Shown in pieces: positions 8,226 to 17,762 of a stretch of 33,523 nucleotides of DNA (the stretch's first letter is position 1; each line of letters begins with the position of its first letter). The notes below the pieces were generated by a model, which saw only the letters and a list, made by a program, of their open reading frames with translations, did not search any database and was not told the origin of the DNA. The position numbers and the translations under genes are program-made. The stretch lies in NCBI GenBank assembly GCA_902764345.1, contig CACWVT010000017.1, forward strand, positions 1 through 33,523, given 5' to 3'. This DNA is from an uncultured Ruminobacter sp. Its GTDB lineage: Bacteria; Pseudomonadota; Gammaproteobacteria; Enterobacterales; Succinivibrionaceae.

Positions 8226-9581
8226 TCAGACAGAAAAACAGCTTTGAGAAGTCTGAACTCCGTCATTAAGCAGAAATACAAGTTCCCTTACTGCACTTAT
8301 ACATGCCCGGAGCTGTTCATCTGTAATAATAAAAGGCGGATAAATATATATAATGTTGCCGAAAGGACGCAGCCATATTCCTTTATCCACAAAAAAACGC
8401 TGCATGGATACCGTATCAACGTTTTTCCTAAGCTCCACCACACCACAGGCTCCCAAAGCTCTTACCTCCTTAACCGTTTCGGTACATGATACGAGATCCC
8501 TTAGTCCGTCATACAGAACCTTTTCAATATGGCTCGTTTGGGAACACACATCTTCAGAAAGCAGTAAATCCAGACTTCCGTTAGCGGCAGCACAGGCCAG
8601 AGGATTAGCCATGAATGTCGGACCATGCATCAGAACCCTCGATGGAGATAAACTTATACCTTCAGAAATTCTGTCAGTCACGGCAACGGCGCTTAATGTC
8701 ATCATGCCGCCGGTAAGCCCCTTACCCAACGTCATGATATCAGGTGTAATGCCTGCATGCTCACAGGCAAACATTCTTCCTGTTCTGCCAAATCCCGTGG
8801 CAATTTCATCGCAGATCATAACTACGTCATATCTGCTGCATATTTCCCTTGCTCTGACAAGATACTGAGGATGGTAGAAATACATTCCTCCCGCCCCCTG
8901 CATAACAGGTTCCAGAATGAAGGCCGCAATCTCGTGATGGTGCTCTTTAAGGAAATTCTCCAAAGGCAGCATGGCTGAATCTTTCCACTCTCCGTGAAAA
9001 GGGATGGACGGTCTTTCAATAAAATACTGTCTGGGAATATAACACTGATATTCCGAACTGAAGCCGCTGCCGGGATCCGTCACCGACATGGCGGCCATGG
9101 TATCACCGTGATATCCACCCTTAACCGTAAGAAATCTGGTTCTTCCCGGATTGCGTGCTGACTGATACTGGATGGCCATTTTTAGTGCCACTTCCACAGC
9201 TACCGATCCGCTATCTGCGAGAAATATGTTATTCAGTCCCTTCGGAAGCATCCCAGAAAGCCTTTTGCAGAGTACTGTAGCCGGGTCATGTCTTATTCCT
9301 GCAAACATTACGTGTGAGAGTGTATGAAGCTGTTTCTGAACAGCTTCAATAAGATGTGGATGACTGTAACCGTGACAGCAGGCCCACCAGCTGGACATAC
9401 CGTCAATCAGCTCACGTCCATCGTCAAGTCTCAACAGACATTTATCTGCGCTTACCACGTGATATGTAGGTATTGGAGAACTAAGTGATGTATATGGGTG
9501 CCACACATGCTTTTCGTCAAATTCACTCAATTTACTGTCATTTTCGGTTTTTTTATCGTTTACTTTATCTATATTGTTCAT
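8226..9581 (-). CDS. bioA: Adenosylmethionine-8-amino-7-oxononanoate aminotransferase
   Basis: BioA converts KAPA to DAPA with S-adenosylmethionine as amino donor, a PLP-dependent step in biotin synthesis. The 451 residues carry the class III aminotransferase signature: HVWHPYTS near residue 25, DGMSSWWACCHGY, LADSGSVAVEVALKMA, GGYHGDT, CDEIATGFGRTGR with Asp258, and TLGKGLTGG with the PLP lysine Lys287, then GPTFMANPLACAAA. The N-terminus has about 20 extra polar residues compared with E. coli. The ribosome site is weak (GAGC). It is divergent from bioB across a 105-bp gap with a BirA-like operator. Confidence 0.96.
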   Translation of the reverse strand: MNNIDKVNDKKTENDSKLSEFDEKHVWHPYTSLSSPIPTYHVVSADKCLLRLDDGRELIDGMSSWWACCHGYSHPHLIEAVQKQLHTLSHVMFAGIRHDPATVLCKRLSGMLPKGLNNIFLADSGSVAVEVALKMAIQYQSARNPGRTRFLTVKGGYHGDTMAAMSVTDPGSGFSSEYQCYIPRQYFIERPSIPFHGEWKDSAMLPLENFLKEHHHEIAAFILEPVMQGAGGMYFYHPQYLVRAREICSRYDVVMICDEIATGFGRTGRMFACEHAGITPDIMTLGKGLTGGMMTLSAVAVTDRISEGISLSPSRVLMHGPTFMANPLACAAANGSLDLLLSEDVCSQTSHIEKVLYDGLRDLVSCTETVKEVRALGACGVVELRKNVDTVSMQRFFVDKGIWLRPFGNIIYIYPPFIITDEQLRACISAVRELVFLLNDGVQTSQSCFSV

Positions 9582-9592
9582 TTATTGCTCAT

Positions 9593-9652
9593 TTGTTCAG
9601 TGTTTATATTGAATTTTGGTTTACAGTATACTATCTTGTAAGAAAATTTAAA
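9593..9652. promoter_or_regulatory. Biotin operator (BirA-like) with overlapping divergent promoters
   Basis: TTGTTCAGT (9593-9601), 16 bases, then GGTTTACAG (9618-9626) matches the E. coli bio operator layout TTGTAAACC-N16-GGTTTACAA: the right half is 8 of 9, the left 5 of 9, and the spacing exact. Immediately next is the palindrome AGTATACT (9625-9632), which reads as TATACT on both strands and could be the -10 of both divergent promoters. For bioA the -35 would be TTTAAA (9647-9652) with a 16-bp spacer. Biotinyl-AMP-bound BirA here should repress both arms. Confidence 0.6.
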
Positions 9653-9686
9653 TGATTACATCACATTGATCTGGACTTGAAATAAT

Positions 9687-10730
9687 ATGACCGAATTAAG
9701 ATATGACTGGACTGTTGAAGAAATATTAAAGCTCTTTGAAACCCCGTTTCTGGAACTGGTCTTCCGTGCCCAACAGATTCACCGAGAAAACTTTAAAGCC
9801 AACGAAGTGCAGATAAGCTCTCTTCTGTCAATAAAGACTGGAAGCTGTCCTGAAGACTGTAAATATTGTCCTCAGAGTGCCCACAATAAGACGGATGTGG
9901 AGAAGGAAAAGCTTCTGGAAATGGACATAATCAAAGCCAAAGCAGCCGAAGCACTTCAAAGCGGAGCTACCAGATTCTGCATGGGGGCAGCCTGGAGAAA
10001 CCCCAAAGACAGTGACATGCCGTACCTTAAGGAAATCATTAAAACGGTAAAAGGCATGGGACTGGAAACCTGCATGACACTCGGTATGCTGACCCCGCAA
10101 CAGGCCGAGGAACTTAAGGAAGCGGGACTCGACTACTATAATCACAATATCGACACCAGTCCTGAATTCTATGACCAGATCATAACAACCAGAACATTCA
10201 ATGATCGCCTGAAAACACTGGAGCACATACGCAGAGCAGGAATAAAAATCTGCTGTGGCGGTATTGTGGGAATGGGGGAAAGCCTTCGGGATCGAGCCAG
10301 TTTTCTGAAATCACTGGCGAACCTTAATCCGCATCCCGAATCAGTTCCTATCAATCTTCTTGTAAAGGTTAAGGGAACACCTCTGGAAAACTCTGAGGAT
10401 CTGGATCCGATTGATTTCATCAGGATGATTGCCGTAGCCAGAATCATTATGCCGACTTCTCACGTAAGAATGTCGGCAGGAAGAAGCAGCTTAAGTGCGG
10501 AAGCTCAGGCTCTGTGTTTTATGGCAGGAGCCAACTCTATTTTCTATGGAGGAAAACTGCTGACAACTCCGAATGCCGAAATGGATTCAGACGGGAAACT
10601 CATGCATAAACTCGGCATTAAAACCACCCTTAACACCTCCGGCAGTACACCGCACGACGACCGCATTGCCATTTTCAAAGCCATGCATCACGGTCATTCT
10701 GACCATAAATGCTTCAAACTTGAAGAATAA
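9687..10730 (+). CDS. bioB: Biotin synthase
   Basis: BioB is a radical SAM enzyme that inserts sulfur into dethiobiotin. The 347 residues contain the CxxxCxxC cluster motif in [13 protein letters not shown] (Cys54, 58, 61), then [63 protein letters not shown], and RMSAGR with the arginine that helps bind the [2Fe-2S] cluster, then [12 protein letters not shown]. Length and start match the family; the Shine-Dalgarno is weak. It is first of the rightward biotin operon; bioF follows after 22 bases. Confidence 0.97.
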   Translation: MTELRYDWTVEEILKLFETPFLELVFRAQQIHRENFKANEVQISSLLSIKTGSCPEDCKYCPQSAHNKTDVEKEKLLEMDIIKAKAAEALQSGATRFCMGAAWRNPKDSDMPYLKEIIKTVKGMGLETCMTLGMLTPQQAEELKEAGLDYYNHNIDTSPEFYDQIITTRTFNDRLKTLEHIRRAGIKICCGGIVGMGESLRDRASFLKSLANLNPHPESVPINLLVKVKGTPLENSEDLDPIDFIRMIAVARIIMPTSHVRMSAGRSSLSAEAQALCFMAGANSIFYGGKLLTTPNAEMDSDGKLMHKLGIKTTLNTSGSTPHDDRIAIFKAMHHGHSDHKCFKLEE

Positions 10731-10752
10731 TGCCGTACCGGAGAACAGATAA

Positions 10753-11928
10753 ATGTCAGACAGTTTAAGCATTTCGACCAGTGTTCGGGAGAAGCTTCAG
10801 AAAATCAGGGATGCCGGCGCCTTCAGAGAACTCCTAACAGTAGATGAAAGAACCGGATCCAGAATAAAAATGGGCGGCAGATGGTACGTCAATTTTGCTG
10901 GCAACGACTACCTTGGACTTGCAGCAGCTCCCGAAACGGCCCGGGCCCTTAACGAAGGAATCCGTCTGTACGGAGCGGGAACCGGTGCAAGTGCGGTTGT
11001 TACGGGACATACCCGTGCCCACTCCGAACTTGAGGAATTACTGTGTGACATTACGGGAAAAGAAGCCGTAATTCTTTTCAATACTGGTTTTGCGGCAAAT
11101 CAGACACTCATAAAGGCAGGCATAAACCTTAAAGCAAATCTGTTACTGGACAGACTGGTACACGCATCAATGCAGGATGCGGTATTTTCAGCACCGGAAT
11201 TTCAGAGATTCAGACATAATGACATGGTTCACGCCGAAAAAATTCTTGAAAAGCACCCCGGCTCCCTCATATTCACGGAAGGAGTTTTCAGCATGGACGG
11301 AGATCTCTCAGACCTGAAAAAACTGACGGAACTGAAAAAACGGTATAATTCATACCTTATTCTGGATGACGCACACGGATTCGGTGTTCTTGGCGAACAC
11401 GGGTGCGGAACCGCCGAGCACCTCGGAATTTCTGGAACGGAGATTGACGTATTCATGGGGACACTCAGCAAGGCCTGCGGCTTAAGCGGAGCCTTCATAG
11501 CAGCAGACAGGGATTTTATCGACTATCTCATCAATACAGGAAGGGAATACATATATTCCACGGCGGCTCCCGCCTTTATTGCCCATGCATTAATCAAAAC
11601 TATTAAATACATTACAGGAAATGAAGGCAGGGAATTACGTCACCATCTGCATGCGATGACGGAACTGTTCAGAAAAAGATTCAGTGAACTTGACATAAAC
11701 GCCTCACTTTTAAATTCAGAAACATCAATACAGCCGGTAATCATTGGTGCAAATGAAGAACTCATGTCCGTCAACGGAAAGATCACGGACAAAGGTTTCT
11801 TATGCGGCGCAATCCGTCCGCCAACAGTGCCGCAGGGAACAGCCAGACTGCGCATCACCGTCACGGCCGCACACAACGACACTGATATAATAAATCTTAC
11901 CGACACTCTGAAGGATATAATCGGCTGA
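10753..11928 (+). CDS. bioF: 8-amino-7-oxononanoate synthase
   Basis: BioF condenses pimeloyl-ACP with alanine to give KAPA, using PLP. The 391 residues show the alpha-oxoamine synthase motifs: NDYLGLA, GAGTGASAVVTGH, FNTGFAANQ, TEGVFSMDGD, LDDAHGFGVLG (Asp205, His208) and GTLSKACGLSGAF with the PLP lysine Lys240, then YIYSTAAPA. GGAG precedes the start. The stop codon overlaps the bioC start by one base, implying translational coupling. Confidence 0.95.
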   Translation: MSDSLSISTSVREKLQKIRDAGAFRELLTVDERTGSRIKMGGRWYVNFAGNDYLGLAAAPETARALNEGIRLYGAGTGASAVVTGHTRAHSELEELLCDITGKEAVILFNTGFAANQTLIKAGINLKANLLLDRLVHASMQDAVFSAPEFQRFRHNDMVHAEKILEKHPGSLIFTEGVFSMDGDLSDLKKLTELKKRYNSYLILDDAHGFGVLGEHGCGTAEHLGISGTEIDVFMGTLSKACGLSGAFIAADRDFIDYLINTGREYIYSTAAPAFIAHALIKTIKYITGNEGRELRHHLHAMTELFRKRFSELDINASLLNSETSIQPVIIGANEELMSVNGKITDKGFLCGAIRPPTVPQGTARLRITVTAAHNDTDIINLTDTLKDIIG

Positions 11929-12716
11929 TGAAAGAGCTTATAAGAAAACACTTTGATCATGGTGCTCAAAAATACGTGGGACATGCCTTAATTCAGAAAA
12001 TAATCGCTCTTGAACTGCTTCAGAAGGCTGTGACTCATAAGACCAGAGGATTCTCCCTGAAGGTTCCGGAAATATTATTTAACAGATGTCTTGATCTCGG
12101 ATGCGGCCCAGGAATCAATTATCCGGAGCTGAAACAGTATGCCGGGAGCATTACCGGAATAGATCTTTCACCTTTAATGATAGCTGAGGCGAAAAACTTA
12201 AAGATTTCCGGCACGGAATCTCTGGTGGCCGACATGGAAAACCTAAATCTGCCTCATAAATATGATTTCATATACTCATCTCTGGCCATGCAGTGGTGCT
12301 CAGTTGAACGGGTACTTGAACGTATTAATATGTTGAAGACGGCAGACGGCACCTGTACCATTGCCATATCTCTGCCGACGGAAGGAACCTTGCCGGAACT
12401 TAGGGAGGCTTTTGCTGCTGTCGGTATATCAGACAGAACAGTGAAGTTTGCATCTGCAGAAAAAACCGCCGAAACGGCACACAGGGCTTTCGGAAAAAAC
12501 ATTTACACGGAAAGGCTGATATTTACGGACAGACATTACGACATAAAATCATACCTAGGAGCCATCAGGGATATCGGAGCGAATACTACCTCACAACCTA
12601 ATACACTGAGCAAATCACAATATAAGGAATTGATGATATACTTGCAGAAACATTTAACAGCTCAGGGATATCTGAGCCATACCTATCCCGTCATATTCAT
12701 ATACGGGACCATATAA
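11928..12716 (+). CDS. bioC: Malonyl-ACP O-methyltransferase
   Basis: BioC methylates malonyl-ACP to disguise it as a fatty-acid primer for pimeloyl-ACP synthesis. The 262 residues begin with the typical AF..GAQKY-like element (HFDHGAQKYVGHALIQKIIALELL). They contain the SAM-binding motif CLDLGCGPG (about residues 54-62), TGIDLSPLMIAEAK, and FIYSSLAMQWC, all characteristic of BioC. Its ATG overlaps the bioF TGA. The partner esterase (BioH or a substitute) and bioD are not in the window. Confidence 0.92.
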   Translation: MKELIRKHFDHGAQKYVGHALIQKIIALELLQKAVTHKTRGFSLKVPEILFNRCLDLGCGPGINYPELKQYAGSITGIDLSPLMIAEAKNLKISGTESLVADMENLNLPHKYDFIYSSLAMQWCSVERVLERINMLKTADGTCTIAISLPTEGTLPELREAFAAVGISDRTVKFASAEKTAETAHRAFGKNIYTERLIFTDRHYDIKSYLGAIRDIGANTTSQPNTLSKSQYKELMIYLQKHLTAQGYLSHTYPVIFIYGTI

Positions 12717-12727
12717 GGAATGTATTT

Positions 12728-13438
12728 ATGGACAACAGATTCATCACTTCCATGCTTCTCGGCACGTTATTATTCTGCTGCAGTGGACAGGCTATGGCTT
12801 TCGATAAAGAAGCCGCGGAGAAAATTCTGTCCCCTGGGGCAACAACCGTTGAGGCCGATTCCGTAAATCAGAAAGAAAGAGATTTTATAGAAAGCAGTAA
12901 GAGAGAGATTCAGAAGCAAAATAAAAGAAAAGACGTGAAAGTGATTCTTCCTGATGAATGCAGTCTTATCAGCTATACGTCTGACGGGGTCTCTTCACGC
13001 TACAAGTGCGGCGACTTCGAAATTCTCACGATCATTACGTTCCCTCCGGAGAACCTGTCAACTGAACAGATAGTAAAACAGCTTTCAGAAGTACAGGGGT
13101 GCGAAGCCATGCCTAAAAACTCTCTGGGACTGTCAGTAGGCTGCGACACCGATGATGGTAAATACATTTCATATTTTATTGATTTACCGACAAGACTGAA
13201 AGAAAACCTGATTACATCCGCAGATTATAATGATCCAAACAAAATTGAATCAATCTCCAACGTATCACACAGCATATATTTCTACATGAGAAGAATTGCA
13301 AAGGATGAAGAGCAGATAAAATATCTTACCGACATTCTGAACAAGGCAGCAAGAATTACCATTAAGAAACAGGAACAACAGCCCGTAACAGAAAACGAAA
13401 ACACCACCCAAAAACCTGCCGGTAACAGCCAAAAGTAA
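12728..13438 (+). CDS. Secreted protein of unknown function at the end of the biotin operon
   Basis: This encodes 236 residues, starting 11 bases after bioC with AAGGAATG upstream, so it is very likely co-transcribed. The signal peptide ends near QAMA-24. The mature protein begins with a charged, lysine-rich helical part (about 45-70). A domain with four cysteines (78, 94, 125, 139) suggests two disulfides. A low-complexity Gln/Asn/Thr tail (about 212-236) follows. No family recognised and no enzymatic motif is visible; it occupies the position where bioD sits in E. coli but is clearly not BioD (no P-loop). Whether it relates to biotin or is only in the same transcript cannot be told. Confidence 0.75.
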   Translation: MDNRFITSMLLGTLLFCCSGQAMAFDKEAAEKILSPGATTVEADSVNQKERDFIESSKREIQKQNKRKDVKVILPDECSLISYTSDGVSSRYKCGDFEILTIITFPPENLSTEQIVKQLSEVQGCEAMPKNSLGLSVGCDTDDGKYISYFIDLPTRLKENLITSADYNDPNKIESISNVSHSIYFYMRRIAKDEEQIKYLTDILNKAARITIKKQEQQPVTENENTTQKPAGNSQK

Positions 13439-13462
13439 AAAACAGCAGGACGTATTAAGTTT

Positions 13463-13495
13463 AAAGGGCAGAGACGCTACGACTCTGCCCTTTTT
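13463..13495 (+). terminator. Terminator of the biotin operon
   Basis: An 11-bp perfect stem AAAGGGCAGAG/CTCTGCCCTTT with a 9-base loop and a run of five T. Located between the convergent secreted-protein gene and cheR. Confidence 0.85.
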
Positions 13496-13531
13496 CCACA
13501 CAGACAAGCAACGGAATTAACCTCAGACTCG

Positions 13532-14383
13532 CTAAGCGATCTTTTTGTACACGACGCCGTTACTGTACCGCATCATATCCATACCTGATATTTCCTTTGG
13601 CACAAACTCAGAACTTCCGAGAAGCAGATATCCGTCAGTTTTAAGGCAACTTTTAAGATAATTCAGAACCTTAAGTTTCGTAGTCAGATCAAAATAAATC
13701 ATTACATTGCGGCAGTAAATCGCATCACACTTTCCCATAAATGGGCGGCTTCCCGTTTTTATAAGGTTATGATGTCTGAAACACACCAGAGATTTTACGT
13801 CATCACAGATTCTGTATTCTGCCGATGATGTCCCAACCGGAGAAAAAAATCTTTCCACGTATTCCTTACTAAGACCTCTTGACAGATCTGTCGTACAAAA
13901 AACACCTTCACGTGCAAAGTTAAGTGCTGACATGGAAAGATCTGTGGCAAATATACGTATCTGATTTGGTTGCAGTCCCTTTAACCGGCAGCTGTTACGG
14001 AGTATTGCCATGGCAATGGAATATGGTTCCTGCCCCATTGAGCAACCAGCTGACCAGATCTTTACCTCCTTTGATTTATCCTTAATCTCGGGAATCATGG
14101 TGTCCACCAGAAACTCAAAAGGATAGCCGTCGCGGAACCACTTGGTTTCGTGTGTAACCATGGCTTCGACAACAATTTTCCTCAGAAAGGTATCATCGGA
14201 AAACAGTACTTTTTCTATGAATTCATTAAGATTCATACATCCGTAGCCACGCAACAAAGGACTAAGCCTGCTGCTCACCAGATAGGCTCTGTTATCCTTT
14301 AAATCCACCCCGCAACTGTCTTTAAGGAAATCACAGAACAAAGCATAATTTTTCTGTGAAATCCCGTGATCTTCATTTTCCAT
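13532..14383 (-). CDS. cheR: Chemotaxis protein methyltransferase CheR
   Basis: CheR methylates glutamates on chemoreceptors using SAM, setting adaptation. The 283 residues have the N-terminal helical CheR domain (about 8-65) with the conserved VTHETKWFRD (76-85). The SAM-binding domain has WSAGCSMGQEPYSIAM (110-125), RIFATDLS, and CRNVMIYFD. The ribosome site before the ATG is weak, and 61 bases separate it from cheV. It is the last gene of an mcp-cheV-cheR group. A tetratricopeptide extension is absent. Confidence 0.95.
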   Translation of the reverse strand: MENEDHGISQKNYALFCDFLKDSCGVDLKDNRAYLVSSRLSPLLRGYGCMNLNEFIEKVLFSDDTFLRKIVVEAMVTHETKWFRDGYPFEFLVDTMIPEIKDKSKEVKIWSAGCSMGQEPYSIAMAILRNSCRLKGLQPNQIRIFATDLSMSALNFAREGVFCTTDLSRGLSKEYVERFFSPVGTSSAEYRICDDVKSLVCFRHHNLIKTGSRPFMGKCDAIYCRNVMIYFDLTTKLKVLNYLKSCLKTDGYLLLGSSEFVPKEISGMDMMRYSNGVVYKKIA

Positions 14384-14444
14384 AAATCAGGCCAAACATC
14401 ACAATGCTGTATAATTTCCTGCAAAACACGTTCATGAATTAATT

Positions 14445-15413
14445 CTATCTGTCGTAAACAGCCATAAGATCCTTGATGGCTTTCGCCAGTTCATCCGGTT
14501 TATACTTAGCCACAAAATTGTCCGCACCAACCTTCTTAACCAGAGACTGATTAAAAACACCGCTTAGTGACGTATGCAGAATAACCTTTATCTGAGCAAG
14601 TTCAGGTTCACTTCTAATCTTGGCGCTTAAGGTATAACCGTCCATTTCCGGCATTTCTATGTCAGAGACGATAAGACCTATCTGATCTGTAAGTCTGCCG
14701 TTTGCCGCATATTCCTTAAGAATATTATAGGCCTCAAGACCGTTCTTTGCCTTAACCACCTCGTAACCCAGAGATGTTACTGTCTTTTCCACCTGCTTTC
14801 TGGCCACTGAGGAATCATCGGCAATAAGAATCTTGCGCTTTATCGGTTCAGCCCCGCTTTCCACAGCCAGTTGTTCCTGACGTTCATTGTGAACAACCGA
14901 CTCCTGAATGATTTCCTTGCTGACTTCCATTTCGTTAGGACAGATAACATCCAGAATTTTTTCCAGATCCAGTATTTCAACTATACCGCCATCAATTTCG
15001 GTAATTGCGGTCAGGTAATTGTTTTTTCCCATTCCCTGAGGAGGAGGCATCACCTTGTCCCAGTTAATGTTTACAATTCTTTCAACTCCGCTTACCAGAA
15101 ATCCCTGAACCGAGCGGCTGTATTCAGCCACAATGACATAGCACCTGTCAATGTTCTCCGTTCTTTTTCCGCCGATGGCATAACTTAAGTCGATTACGGA
15201 AATTGTCTGACCTCTGATATAAGAAACCCCCACTACGGCCGAATGCAGTCTCGGCATTGCCGTAAGCTTAGGACACAGAAGCACTTCACGCACCTTAAAC
15301 ACGTTTACACCGAATCTCTCAGTTCTGCCGGCAAGAGTAAACAGCAACAGTTCAAGCCGGTTCTGACCGACTATCTGCGTTAACTGATTCACTGAATCCA
15401 AAACACTTGCCAT
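14445..15413 (-). CDS. cheV: Chemotaxis coupling protein CheV (CheW-receiver fusion)
   Basis: CheV couples receptors to CheA through a CheW-like domain and adjusts by phosphorylation of its receiver. The 322 residues split into a CheW domain (about 15-160, with GVSYIRGQTISVIDL and EILDLEKIL) and a receiver domain (about 193-320). The receiver has acidic Asp199/Asp200, phospho-acceptor Asp251 in VSDIEMPEMDGY, Thr281 and Lys303. GGAGAAAG precedes the ATG. A dyad ACGTATG-c-CATACGT (15471-15485) and a CCGCC/GGCGG stem in the gap to mcp could reduce readthrough. CheA, CheW, CheY and CheB are not in the window. Confidence 0.95.
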   Translation of the reverse strand: MASVLDSVNQLTQIVGQNRLELLLFTLAGRTERFGVNVFKVREVLLCPKLTAMPRLHSAVVGVSYIRGQTISVIDLSYAIGGKRTENIDRCYVIVAEYSRSVQGFLVSGVERIVNINWDKVMPPPQGMGKNNYLTAITEIDGGIVEILDLEKILDVICPNEMEVSKEIIQESVVHNERQEQLAVESGAEPIKRKILIADDSSVARKQVEKTVTSLGYEVVKAKNGLEAYNILKEYAANGRLTDQIGLIVSDIEMPEMDGYTLSAKIRSEPELAQIKVILHTSLSGVFNQSLVKKVGADNFVAKYKPDELAKAIKDLMAVYDR

Positions 15414-15502
15414 ATTCTTTCTCCGAAGTTTAATAACACAGCCGCCCGACTTTTAATCACTGGCGGAAAGACGTATGCCATACGTTACTGTGTATTTAAT
15501 TA

Positions 15503-17233
15503 TTATTTTTCACCGTTGCCGGATTCTGCATCGCCATCATATACATAAGATTCAGTATCTTCAGGCTGTTCATCCGCTACCGTTTCTGATTCCGGACTCT
15601 CAGAATATTCATCATTGTTTTCATCAGTCCCGTGTTTTCTGAATTTTTCAATTCCTTCAACCATCTGCATTGAAGCGTCCTCAATCTTTCCGGTTGTCAT
15701 GCAGATGTCAGAAACCTTTTCAGACATGCTTCTCACTTGACTGGTAATGTCCTGAAGATTCTTTGACATTTCGGAAGATGTTGCAGACTGTTCTTCAGTG
15801 CTTGAGGCTATAAGAGTAATCTGTTTGTTTACATTGTTAATGTCCACAAGAATGTTATCGAGCACCTTCTGCAGTTCTTCGGCATGGACTGCGAGCTTGT
15901 CCATCTGCCCCACAGTGGAAATTATGGACTCGTTTGCCTGAGTTGCCATTGCCTGCACCTGATTAATCATTTCGCTGATTTCAGTGGTTGACTGTGCTGT
16001 TCTGGCCGCAAGAGCACGAACCTCATCTGCTACCACCGCAAAACCGCGGCCATATTCACCGGCTCGGGCTGCCTCAATTGCCGCATTAAGGGCAAGAAGA
16101 TTTGTCTGACTGGCAATATCCTGAATTGTTGAAATAACACTGCCGATAACTTTTGTCTGTTCGCTGAGGGAAACGATAATTTCAGCATCCTTCTTGGTCT
16201 TTCGGCTGTGCTCCCTGATACCTTCAACTGTCTGATGTACCACATCAAGGCCGGCAGTGGCCACTTTACATGTCATTTCAGAATTGTTTACTGCCTGACT
16301 GCAGTTATTGGCAATATCAACCGACGTTGCCACCATTTCCTCGGCAGCGGCACTGACCGTAATAACCTGAGACAGAAGATCCTCGCTTGATGCATTGATG
16401 TTATAGTTTGCACTTTTGAGCTGACTTGAAGCATCAGAGAGATTTGATGCCTGATCATACATACTTCCGGAAAGAGTACTCAGATTGGATGCGAGATTGT
16501 TGATATTCTCTGCTATCAGAGAGATTTCATCATCTCTGTCATCCTTAATTCTGACGCCGAAGTTACCGTTCAGCATTTCCCTTGATGCCTGAATAAACTT
16601 ATTTATGCGTTCTGAGAATACAAATGACAGAAAGTAAATCAGAACTGATACCAGAAAAACCTCCACGAGAATCATGCCTGCAGCAACCTTCCAGTTATCC
16701 ATGAATCCCTGAGCATTCATTCTGTCTACATACTCAACCTGTTCGTCAATCATGTATTTAATCTGAGACGTTACGCTCTCAGCTTTCACATGGATATTCT
16801 CAAAATCATCAGCTGAAAGCACTCCACCTTCAGTCTTTCCCTTATTTTTTTCCTTGGTCTCAAAAGCACCGGTTACGGCTGTGTGGAATTCACCGATGGA
16901 GCTAACCAGTTCATTTTTAAGCTCCTCGTTAACCTTGTCTTGAAGACCGACCACCATACCGTCAAGCTGTTCCTTAGCAGAATCATAAGTAGACTTCTGT
17001 TGAACACCCAGCAGAACCCCATATGCCATTTCATAAGCATATATAAAATTACTGCGAACCTCGCCGAGTTCACGTACGGCCGGATATACGGAACTTTTCA
17101 GGGCTTCAACTTTTCTGCTGTTTTCGTAGTTTGTATACACAAACGGAGCTCCGAACAGAATAATTAAGATGACTACCTGTAAAGTAATGACTTTAAAATA
17201 GAATGTCAGTGAATTTTTCCTGGTGTTTGACAT
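15503..17233 (-). CDS. Methyl-accepting chemotaxis protein
   Basis: This is a transmembrane chemoreceptor of 576 residues. Features in order: TM1 about 15-34; a periplasmic, mostly helical sensor (35-182), four-helix-bundle-like, with a long polar insert around 125-145; TM2 about 184-206; HAMP about 207-260; cytoplasmic methylation/signalling coiled coil with the conserved hairpin tip [17 protein letters not shown] through [12 protein letters not shown] (about 384-412); and an acidic, disordered C-terminal tail (from about 535). The tail lacks an NWETF-type CheR-binding pentapeptide. GGAG precedes the ATG. It heads the mcp-cheV-cheR group. Ligand unknown. Confidence 0.95.
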   Translation of the reverse strand: MSNTRKNSLTFYFKVITLQVVILIILFGAPFVYTNYENSRKVEALKSSVYPAVRELGEVRSNFIYAYEMAYGVLLGVQQKSTYDSAKEQLDGMVVGLQDKVNEELKNELVSSIGEFHTAVTGAFETKEKNKGKTEGGVLSADDFENIHVKAESVTSQIKYMIDEQVEYVDRMNAQGFMDNWKVAAGMILVEVFLVSVLIYFLSFVFSERINKFIQASREMLNGNFGVRIKDDRDDEISLIAENINNLASNLSTLSGSMYDQASNLSDASSQLKSANYNINASSEDLLSQVITVSAAAEEMVATSVDIANNCSQAVNNSEMTCKVATAGLDVVHQTVEGIREHSRKTKKDAEIIVSLSEQTKVIGSVISTIQDIASQTNLLALNAAIEAARAGEYGRGFAVVADEVRALAARTAQSTTEISEMINQVQAMATQANESIISTVGQMDKLAVHAEELQKVLDNILVDINNVNKQITLIASSTEEQSATSSEMSKNLQDITSQVRSMSEKVSDICMTTGKIEDASMQMVEGIEKFRKHGTDENNDEYSESPESETVADEQPEDTESYVYDGDAESGNGEK

Positions 17234-17651
17234 ATTAAGGCTCCGGATTACTGATCCTGTTACGGCGGATGCTGCACGCCCGGCCCCACATCACATGACT
17301 TAAGCAGGCCCGTCAGACCAATACCTGACAACGGCTGATCCGCAACTTTTCCAAGAATGAAATATGCACAGTAAAAACAATATACTCCTTAGTAAATAAT
17401 ATAACCTTGCCTTACTTTTTTATACCGGGGTCAATATAAGTTTCTACAGATCTCTCAAATATAGCCGTTCGGAATCACTGATTGTTTAAATTCATCACAA
17501 ATTGTAAACAATCATTATCACGATGTATTTTCCTGAATGCCTTATAGCGAATGCAGGCGTAAGAATCTCAAGCTCCGTTAAGAACTACGGCCAAAGGCCT
17601 GATAAATAACCATTTATGTCAAAAACTCCGTAACATAAGCTAACTAAATGA
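17234..17651. other. Intergenic region between the receptor gene and tRNA-Arg
   Basis: No gene seen. It must hold the receptor promoter on the minus strand; no convincing flagellar sigma-28 box was found. A 10-bp inverted repeat TGATTGTTTA (17479-17488)/TAAACAATCA (17505-17514) with a 16-base gap is the clearest element. Confidence 0.4.
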
Positions 17652-17679
17652 TTGTATAATCACGACAAACTGTTATAAT
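17652..17679 (+). promoter_or_regulatory. tRNA-Arg promoter
   Basis: TTGTAT (17652-17657), 16 bp, TATAAT (17674-17679). The predicted start, about 7 bases on, is just before the tRNA 5' end at 17688, as expected for a tRNA gene with a very short leader. Confidence 0.6.
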
Positions 17680-17687
17680 ACAGGCAA

Positions 17688-17762
17688 CTCCTCATAGTTA
17701 AATGGATATAATAAACCCCTCCTAAGGGTTAGTTATAGGTTCGATTCCTATTGGGGAGGCCA
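17688..17762 (+). tRNA. tRNA-Arg (anticodon CCT)
   Basis: It folds by hand. Acceptor stem CTCCTCA pairs with TGGGGAG (one G-T). The D arm is GTTA/TAAT. The anticodon arm AACCC-ctcctaa-GGGTT has anticodon CCT (reads AGG). The T arm is ATAGG-TTCGATT-CCTAT. Discriminator is G, with CCA encoded at 17760-17762. Decodes a rare arginine codon; solitary. Confidence 0.95.

Noticed and set aside
8353-8868. 171-codon plus-strand frame opposite bioA
   Set aside because: Shadow of the BioA coding frame; no ribosome site or family match.
9634-9660. TTGTAA...TTACA dyad as an alternative BirA operator
   Set aside because: The half-sites are too close (14 bases) for the BirA layout, whereas 9593-9626 has the exact spacing.
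17234-17460. Flagellar sigma-28 promoter for the receptor gene
   Set aside because: No TAAA-N15-GCCGATAA-like pair was found on the minus strand.
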